NCBI GenBank assembly: GCA_028706995.1
Contig: JAQTVR010000035.1
Coordinates: 1-9,324, forward strand
Origin: Dehalococcoidales bacterium
Lineage (GTDB): Bacteria > Chloroflexota > Dehalococcoidia > Dehalococcoidales > UBA5627
DNA length: 9,324 nt
Reading direction: 5' to 3'
Shown: one piece after another, positions 5,965 through 9,324 of the stretch
How positions within the stretch are numbered: the first letter of the stretch is position 1
Layout of the letters: the number at the start of each line of letters is the position of its first letter
Notes under the pieces: generated by a model
Databases searched by the model: none
The model's input: only the letters and a program-made list of their open reading frames with translations
Told to the model about the DNA's origin: nothing
Position numbers and translations under genes: made by a program

Positions 5965-6111
5965 TCAGACTAGCCAAACTAGCCTCGGCTGCTTTAAGAT
6001 AGCCTGAAATTCTAATTGATCCTCAATACGGGAAGTACGTTCTAAGAATCCAACAGCGAGGTCAAAGATCAATCTGTCAACAATTATAGCTCACTGAGAG
6101 CATCTTGCCAT
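5965..6111 (-). pseudogene. Disrupted small ORF downstream of the membrane-protein gene
   Basis: After an AAGGGGAG SD, an ATG at 6111 opens a frame that reads MARCSQ and hits TGA (6091-6093). It then stays open for 41 codons (AIIVDRLIFDLAVGFLERTS and onward) to the next TGA at 5965-5967. The continuation looks like genuine protein: amphipathic, with a balanced charged/hydrophobic pattern. An alternative reading in the neighbouring frame gives EKWQDALSEL just before the switch point, which would imply a one-base deletion rather than a nonsense change. I do not recognise the family. It is most likely a decayed gene. A readthrough or selenocysteine codon is conceivable, but I saw no supporting structure. 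Confidence 0.3.
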
Positions 6112-6126
6112 TTCTCCCCTTAAAAA

Positions 6127-6531
6127 TCAGCTCTTTCTTCCCTTCCTCCAGATAACCAAGAGTGCCAGAGGATAGGCACTAATACCAGCTAGAAGGAGCA
6201 GGGTGGCTATTACTACGCTAAGGGGTGAGGCTGCCTCAGGCGAGGGCACAAAGCGAATGTAGTGGATAATGCCACCAATAAGAGCGGCTGTAATTATTAT
6301 CGTGCCACATATTCTAATAGGCATACTTCTTAACTTTTTCAGACTAGGCCTGATAGTGAGGCAGAGGATGAGAGCATATACGCCAAGAGTTACCAGTATG
6401 CACAGGGCTATAATGACCATGCTACTCACTGGACGGCTGATAGTAGCTTCCCAGACTAGACGGACCATCACCGCACTAATAGCCAGCGCAATGCTTACTA
6501 ATAGCCATATCCTGAAAGGTAGATAATTCAT
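6127..6531 (-). CDS. Four-helix integral membrane protein, unidentified
   Basis: The 134-residue protein has four strongly hydrophobic stretches at about residues 8-27, 37-60, 73-92 and 104-128. Basic residues between and after them (RPSLKKLR, WRKGRKS) suggest short cytoplasmic segments. There is no domain signature and no charged catalytic motif. GGAGG lies 4 nt before the ATG, and a strong hairpin lies 5 nt further upstream in the leader. No same-strand intact gene is adjacent: a disrupted ORF follows, and a decayed gene fragment lies on the other side of the hairpin. Membrane localisation is solid; the function cannot be assigned. The overlapping + strand frame at 6269-6526 is its antisense shadow. 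Confidence 0.6.
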   Translation of the reverse strand: MNYLPFRIWLLVSIALAISAVMVRLVWEATISRPVSSMVIIALCILVTLGVYALILCLTIRPSLKKLRSMPIRICGTIIITAALIGGIIHYIRFVPSPEAASPLSVVIATLLLLAGISAYPLALLVIWRKGRKS

Positions 6532-6545
6532 AAAACCTCCGCTGG

Positions 6546-6569
6546 GAACCCCGACTAAAGTCGGGGTTC
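6546..6569. repeat. Strong GC-rich palindrome (terminator-like hairpin)
   Basis: GAACCCCGACT-AA-AGTCGGGGTTC is a perfect 11-bp inverted repeat with a 2-nt loop, or 10 bp with a 4-nt loop. Read on the + strand it is followed by TTT, like a weak intrinsic terminator. On the - strand it sits between the stop of a gene remnant (6596) and the SD of the membrane-protein gene. It could be the old terminator of that remnant, a leader attenuator, or a dispersed palindromic repeat. Confidence 0.6.
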
Positions 6570-6595
6570 TTTACTATATCAGCTCCTGTCTCCAA

Positions 6596-6747
6596 CTATG
6601 ATAGGTCAAACCTCATGCCGTCCTTGGCGGCTGCTACCTTGGCCCCAATCTTCCTGGTGGGATAGCCTTTGAGCTTCTTGCCATTGTTTTGCCTGCCATA
6701 TAGTCATACCAAATGGTCAACGGTTTATCAGCCTTGCCATCCTCGTG
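6596..6747 (-). pseudogene. Frameshifted C-terminal remnant of an unidentified gene
   Basis: Reading leftward from a stop at 6748-6750, one frame gives HEDGKADKPLTIWYDYMAGK. The next frame continues it as NGKKLKGYPTRKIGAKVAAA and KDGMRFDLS, ending at TAG (6596-6598). Adding one A to the AAAA run near 6692-6696 would join them into a single ~51-residue C-terminus, so this looks like a one-base deletion in a homopolymer. Both halves have strongly protein-like composition, unlike the surrounding DNA. The N-terminal part is absent. I do not recognise the family. The palindrome at 6546-6569 lies 27 nt past its stop and may have been its terminator. A sequencing error could mimic the frameshift, but it would not restore the missing N-terminus. 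Confidence 0.5.
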
Positions 6748-6814
6748 TTATACTTAATATATATAAATATTATATAGTAACGCGATTGATATTTCCAACC
6801 ACGGGAATTTATTG

Positions 6815-6922
6815 ATGCCTAAAGTTAAAGTAGTATTAATTTCTGTTATCAGCATATTGCTAGCTTGTTTATTAATTGTGATTTTCTTTCCAACATCAAA
6901 CCTTAATTCCAGCATTGAGTAG
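6815..6922 (+). CDS. Possible 35-residue hydrophobic small ORF
   Basis: The frame encodes MPKVKVV followed by about 20 hydrophobic residues (LISVISILLACLLIVIFF) and a short polar tail. This is the pattern of a single-span membrane peptide, or of the signal anchor left from a truncated secreted protein. The SD is weak (GGGA, 8 nt upstream). Its start resembles in style the N-terminus of the secreted protein at 8950, but I see no residue-level homology. Hydrophobic short frames arise easily in AT-rich DNA, so this is uncertain. Confidence 0.25.
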   Translation: MPKVKVVLISVISILLACLLIVIFFPTSNLNSSIE

Positions 6923-6949
6923 TACACTTCTTGTTTTGTTACTTTGAGG

Positions 6950-6965
6950 CTATGAGTAATCATAG
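6950..6965. repeat. Short perfect inverted repeat
   Basis: CTATGA-GTAA-TCATAG is a 6-bp inverted repeat with a 4-nt spacer in otherwise empty DNA. It could be a protein-binding site or chance. Confidence 0.25.
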
Positions 6966-7078
6966 TGTCACAATTATTTCACGATATCAAATTTAATTGT
7001 AAAAGTTCTGTCTATTGTACGGCGTAGCCCCCCATTCTGGTTGAGGGATAAGATCGCTCATAAATCTGTTATAAAATA

Positions 7079-8035
7079 TTATAAATCGCGGGATAATTTA
7101 TCGATTCTATCCATTTCCGGTTTCGAAAGTTCAAGTGTCATTGAAGCAGCGTTTTGGACCACTTGTTCCGGACTGGTGGCGCCGGGTATTGCAACCACAG
7201 TATCTCCATGAAAATTCACCAACCAGTTTAAAGCCACCTGTGATGTGGTAACACCATGATCCAAAGCTATACGCTCTAACCCGGTCATTAGAGGACGGCT
7301 CCTTTCCAAGAACGGGTAAAATTTTTTCCTTCTAAGATGGGGCAACTTTTCAACAAGCTCCGGTTTACGATGGTATCTCCCACTTAAAAGCCCCATTTGA
7401 AGCGGTGAATAAGCAATGATAGTGATACCAAGCTCTTTAGCCGCAGAAAATACCCCGTTTCTTTCAATGCTGCGGTCCAGGAGATTGTATTTCACCTGGT
7501 TTGAAGCCAGGTGAAAACCGCCTTCCGTAATTCTTTTATTGGCTCTGCGCAGCAGTTCTTCGGGAAAATTACTGACACCTGCTGCTTTTATTTTACCCTG
7601 CTCCAGAAGAGTACTCATGGCATCCATCTGGTCTTCGACTTGTGATAATGAATTAGGGAAGTGAATCTGATAAAGGTCTATATCAAAAGGCTCCAGGCAC
7701 CTGCTACGCCTGGAGATGGTTTTAGTTATTGAACTGGAGCCTCTATATGTCGGCAGCCACTTGGTAGCGATAATCACATCTCCATTGGATGTTCCGGCTG
7801 CCAGTAAAGCGTGAGCTAAATTTTTTTCAGAGCGTCCGAATCCATATAGCTCTGCGGTATCGAACCAGTTGATACCGCTATCAACAGATGCCTTGACAAT
7901 TCCATCTATATCGGCGGTTTTTAACGGACCCCAGTATGCCGAGCCTATAAAAAACCCGGAAAACTGCCAGCTGCCAAGACCGATTGGCGTAATTTCTATG
8001 TTTGTCTTACCCAGAAGCCTTTTCTGAATCCGCAT
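7079..8035 (-). CDS. Aldo/keto reductase
   Basis: The 318-residue protein is an NADPH-dependent aldo/keto reductase with a TIM barrel. The catalytic tetrad is complete: D59 and Y64 in FDTAELYG, K92 in IATKW, and H125 in YQIHFPN. Cofactor-binding features are GVSNF (153-157), SNQVKYNLLDR (178-188), AYSPLQMGLLSG (209-219) and the C-terminal AIPGATSPEQVVQN (282-295). Length is typical. The substrate (sugar aldehyde, ketone or other carbonyl) cannot be predicted. The ATG at 8035 has only a weak SD, but the alignment begins right after it (RLLGKTNIEITPIGLG), so the start is secure. It lies downstream of the conserved hypothetical gene on the same strand, with a 135-nt gap and its own putative promoter, so co-transcription is not required. 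Confidence 0.92.
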   Translation of the reverse strand: MRIQKRLLGKTNIEITPIGLGSWQFSGFFIGSAYWGPLKTADIDGIVKASVDSGINWFDTAELYGFGRSEKNLAHALLAAGTSNGDVIIATKWLPTYRGSSSITKTISRRSRCLEPFDIDLYQIHFPNSLSQVEDQMDAMSTLLEQGKIKAAGVSNFPEELLRRANKRITEGGFHLASNQVKYNLLDRSIERNGVFSAAKELGITIIAYSPLQMGLLSGRYHRKPELVEKLPHLRRKKFYPFLERSRPLMTGLERIALDHGVTTSQVALNWLVNFHGDTVVAIPGATSPEQVVQNAASMTLELSKPEMDRIDKLSRDL

Positions 8036-8081
8036 ATAAAATCATGATACCCGAGCTGGGTAATAAATTACAAATATGTAC

Positions 8082-8110
8082 TATATAGAAGCCTGCACCT
8101 AGTTAATCAA
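8082..8110 (-). promoter_or_regulatory. Possible promoter of the aldo/keto reductase gene
   Basis: Read on the - strand, TTGATT (8105-8110) and TATATA (8082-8087) are 17 nt apart; each matches 4 of 6 consensus bases. The start would be near 8075, giving a ~40-nt leader that contains a small TACCC-GAGCT-GGGTA hairpin (8048-8062). Confidence 0.35.
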
Positions 8111-8147
8111 AATGCTACCTTAAAAACATGTATGGCTCAATTGTGTT

Positions 8148-8162
8148 TGTATACGATATACA
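8148..8162. repeat. Inverted repeat between the hypothetical and aldo/keto reductase genes
   Basis: TGTATA-CGA-TATACA is a perfect 6-bp inverted repeat with a 3-nt centre. It lies 8 nt beyond the stop of the leftward hypothetical gene and upstream of the reductase promoter. An operator or a weak transcript end are both possible. Confidence 0.25.
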
Positions 8163-8170
8163 GGATTTAG

Positions 8171-8824
8171 CTATGTCGTCTCCTCCGGAGATGGAGAAGC
8201 GGATCTCTTGTCCCGTAACCAGCGTTTTATCTCATCCAAACTGGGCGGCGAAACATAGAACACCTCGATGTCCGATGGAAACTGAATTCTATGGCCCTCA
8301 CGCAAAAATAGTATACCGAATTCAGCGCTACCCAGGTTTTCATCTATTATTTTAGTCATATGCTCTTCCCTTTTTTTCAGGCTTTCGCCATAAAACTGGT
8401 AAAGCTTTGCAAAAACCTGCTCGCTAGTTAGCCTTAACGAAAGGCACTTGCTCCAATCCATGAACTCATTCAGTAAACTCTCGTTTTCAAGCGCCTGAAT
8501 ATTTGCTTCCTTATTTATAAGAGATTTGACTATCTCTTTACTACCGACATCCATCTTATCACTGGCTTTAACCCCTTCATCCCCTTCTCTGGAGATAAAT
8601 TCATGATAGATTTTATTAATTGAAACCAGCTTCTCCTGCAATTTTTCTACCTGTTCCTTAACCTGTTCCCAGTATTTCTTTATCAATTCTTCAACCCCAG
8701 GTTCATCTTCAGGCATCATAAATATGAGGGGAACAAAAATAAGTTTTCTCCCTCCCTTGAATTTTTCTGCTTCCGGTTTTTCCATTTTTCCTAATATATT
8801 GGGGGTATCTTTCTTTTTAGGCAT
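8171..8824 (-). CDS. Conserved hypothetical protein with central coiled coil
   Basis: The protein has 217 residues when started at the ATG at 8824 (MPKKKDTPN). A GTG at 8842 is in frame, but it sits at the GGAGG SD (8836-8840) and is therefore excluded. It has a Lys-rich N-terminus and a short hydrophobic beta-like segment, GRKLIFVPLIFMMPED (25-40), too short and charged at the ends to be a clear membrane helix. Long charged helices with coiled-coil character follow at about 44-75 and 95-160. A compact C-terminus, FGILFLREGHRIQFP then FYVSPPSLDEIKRWLRD (169-205), ends in a Ser/Pro/Glu tail. I recall similar proteins from Dehalococcoidia annotated only as hypothetical. No catalytic motif is visible. 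The conserved C-terminal block suggests a folded domain, perhaps a scaffold or regulatory role, which is a guess. Confidence 0.75.
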   Translation of the reverse strand: MPKKKDTPNILGKMEKPEAEKFKGGRKLIFVPLIFMMPEDEPGVEELIKKYWEQVKEQVEKLQEKLVSINKIYHEFISREGDEGVKASDKMDVGSKEIVKSLINKEANIQALENESLLNEFMDWSKCLSLRLTSEQVFAKLYQFYGESLKKREEHMTKIIDENLGSAEFGILFLREGHRIQFPSDIEVFYVSPPSLDEIKRWLRDKRSASPSPEETT

Positions 8825-8860
8825 ATCTTTACTAACCTCCACATATGTTTTTCGTTATAT

Positions 8861-8889
8861 ATTGTAAGACTGTAATACACCTTTAGCAA
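8861..8889 (-). promoter_or_regulatory. Promoter of the conserved hypothetical gene
   Basis: On the - strand TTGCTA (8884-8889, 4 of 6) and TACAAT (8861-8866, 5 of 6) are exactly 17 nt apart. Transcription near 8854 leaves a ~30-nt leader that includes the GGAGG SD. Confidence 0.5.
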
Positions 8890-8929
8890 TATATTTTAAT
8901 AAAATATTCATAAAATCAAATATAGAGCG

Positions 8930-8935
8930 TATAAT
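8930..8935 (+). promoter_or_regulatory. Perfect -10 hexamer close to the secreted-protein start
   Basis: TATAAT lies 14 nt before the ATG at 8950, with TTCATA (8908-8913, 4 of 6) 16 nt upstream as a possible -35. Transcription from it would start near 8942, at the end of the GGAG SD. The mRNA would thus have almost no leader. Either the real promoter is elsewhere in this AT-rich gap or the gene is expressed from a near-leaderless transcript. Confidence 0.35.
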
Positions 8936-8949
8936 ACTGGAGAGACATT

Positions 8950-9324
8950 ATGATTAGAATTATTTTAGCATCTTTTTTAACACTGGCAGTAATATCAGGG
9001 CTATTATTTTTTGGACCCTTCAGCGACTTATATGATAATTCCAATGGAGATCCGGGAATAAAGATAACATTAGCTCCAATCCATAAAGTAGACGTGCGCA
9101 TCGCCGAATCTTACCCAGAGCAGATATTCGTCTATATAAAGGGCGGTTTGTCAGATGGTTGCACTACCTTTAATGATATTCAAACCGAAATAAACGGGAA
9201 CATCATCAATATTACGATTACAGTACAACGCCCTAAAGACGCCATTTGCGCTCAGGTTTACGGATATTTTGAGAAGGACGTCGCTTTAGGTAGCGATTTT
9301 AAACGCGGAGTGACATATACCGTA
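8950..9324 (+). CDS. Secreted or membrane-anchored hypothetical protein, 3' end cut by the window
   Basis: The frame is open from ATG 8950 to the window end: 125 residues without a stop. GGAG lies 7 nt upstream of the start. Residues 1-22 (MIRIILASFLTLAVISGLLFF) form a signal peptide or N-terminal anchor with no clear lipobox. A beta-rich domain follows, with VDVRIAESYPEQIFVYIKGG (54-73), a GCTTF motif, a second Cys in DAICAQVYGYFE, and LGSDFKRGVTYTV at the cut end. I remember a family of small extracytoplasmic proteins from Chloroflexota and other bacteria sharing the pattern SYPxQxFVYIxxGLxxGCTxF ... C ... YGYxExxxxLGxxFxxGxxYTV. It has no assigned function. The two cysteines (one in each half) may form a disulfide. 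Only a short C-terminal stretch is likely missing. The gene diverges from the conserved hypothetical at 8171-8824. Confidence 0.8.
   Translation, partial: MIRIILASFLTLAVISGLLFFGPFSDLYDNSNGDPGIKITLAPIHKVDVRIAESYPEQIFVYIKGGLSDGCTTFNDIQTEINGNIINITITVQRPKDAICAQVYGYFEKDVALGSDFKRGVTYTV

Larger units (their letters stand above)
6748..7078. other. AT-rich gene-poor stretch
   Basis: This stretch contains an AT-rich block (6750-6780), the tiny ORF at 6815-6922 and a perfect inverted repeat CTATGA-GTAA-TCATAG at 6950-6965. A 69-codon - strand frame at 6754-6963 has no SD and is antisense to the tiny ORF, so I do not call it. I see nothing else before the aldo/keto reductase stop at 7079. Confidence 0.4.

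Noticed and set aside
6754..6963. 69-codon - strand ORF (MITHSLKVTKQ...)
   Set aside because: It has no SD, an AT-rich composition and a tail (LLYNIYIY) that simply translates the AT repeat; a weak + strand hydrophobic ORF overlaps it.
5822..7078. Integration site or genomic island at tRNA-Val
   Set aside because: No repeat of the tRNA 3' end, integrase or phage gene was found; only remnants suggest past change.
8916..9101. 61-codon - strand ORF at the right end
   Set aside because: It is antisense to the open secreted-protein frame, which has an SD and a signal segment.
1..9324. CRISPR array, transposon ends, toxin-antitoxin or defence cassette
   Set aside because: A scan by eye of both strands found no regularly spaced repeats, no transposase-like protein and no paired small genes with the expected motifs.

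Overview
The window looks like chromosomal DNA of an AT-rich anaerobic bacterium. Shine-Dalgarno (SD) sequences and sigma-70-type promoters are bacterial. The mix of an A/V-type ATPase stalk subunit, an archaeal-alanine-dehydrogenase-like cyclodeaminase, a stand-alone biotin carboxylase and two conserved hypothetical families reminds me of Chloroflexota, class Dehalococcoidia. That placement is inference from family resemblance; no rRNA is present to confirm it.

Layout. 3-320 (-): A/V-type ATPase peripheral-stalk subunit, probably the first gene of an operon leaving the left edge. 321-828: long non-coding stretch with the accC promoter and possible decayed coding sequence. 829-2253 (+): biotin carboxylase. 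2255-2452 (+): directly after it, a truncated C-terminal fragment of an alpha/alpha-toroid (QW-repeat) protein, interrupted by an in-frame stop. 2615-3583 (-): ornithine cyclodeaminase/alanine dehydrogenase family enzyme, divergent from a two-gene + strand unit encoding a HAD hydrolase (3817-4518) and a YbhB/PEBP-family protein (4559-5026). 5179-5670 (+): small YprB-type RNase H-fold exonuclease with its own promoter. 5822-5897 (+): tRNA-Val(CAC) with a canonical promoter.

From about 5900 to 7080 the DNA is gene-poor and worn. It holds one plausible four-helix membrane protein (6127-6531, -), a strong palindrome, two apparent gene remnants on the - strand and a tiny hydrophobic ORF on the + strand. 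The right part has an aldo/keto reductase (7079-8035, -), a conserved hypothetical protein (8171-8824, -) and, divergent from the latter, a secreted or membrane-anchored protein that runs off the right edge (8950-9324, +).

The genes look like independent housekeeping or small metabolic units rather than one pathway. I see no CRISPR array, transposase, integrase, phage gene, toxin-antitoxin pair or defence cassette, and I do not claim a new system. The most useful second-look items are the gene remnants that automated annotation would miss, the HAD protein with a DxY nucleophile motif, the orphan biotin carboxylase with altered ATP-binding signatures, and the two unassigned protein families at the right end.
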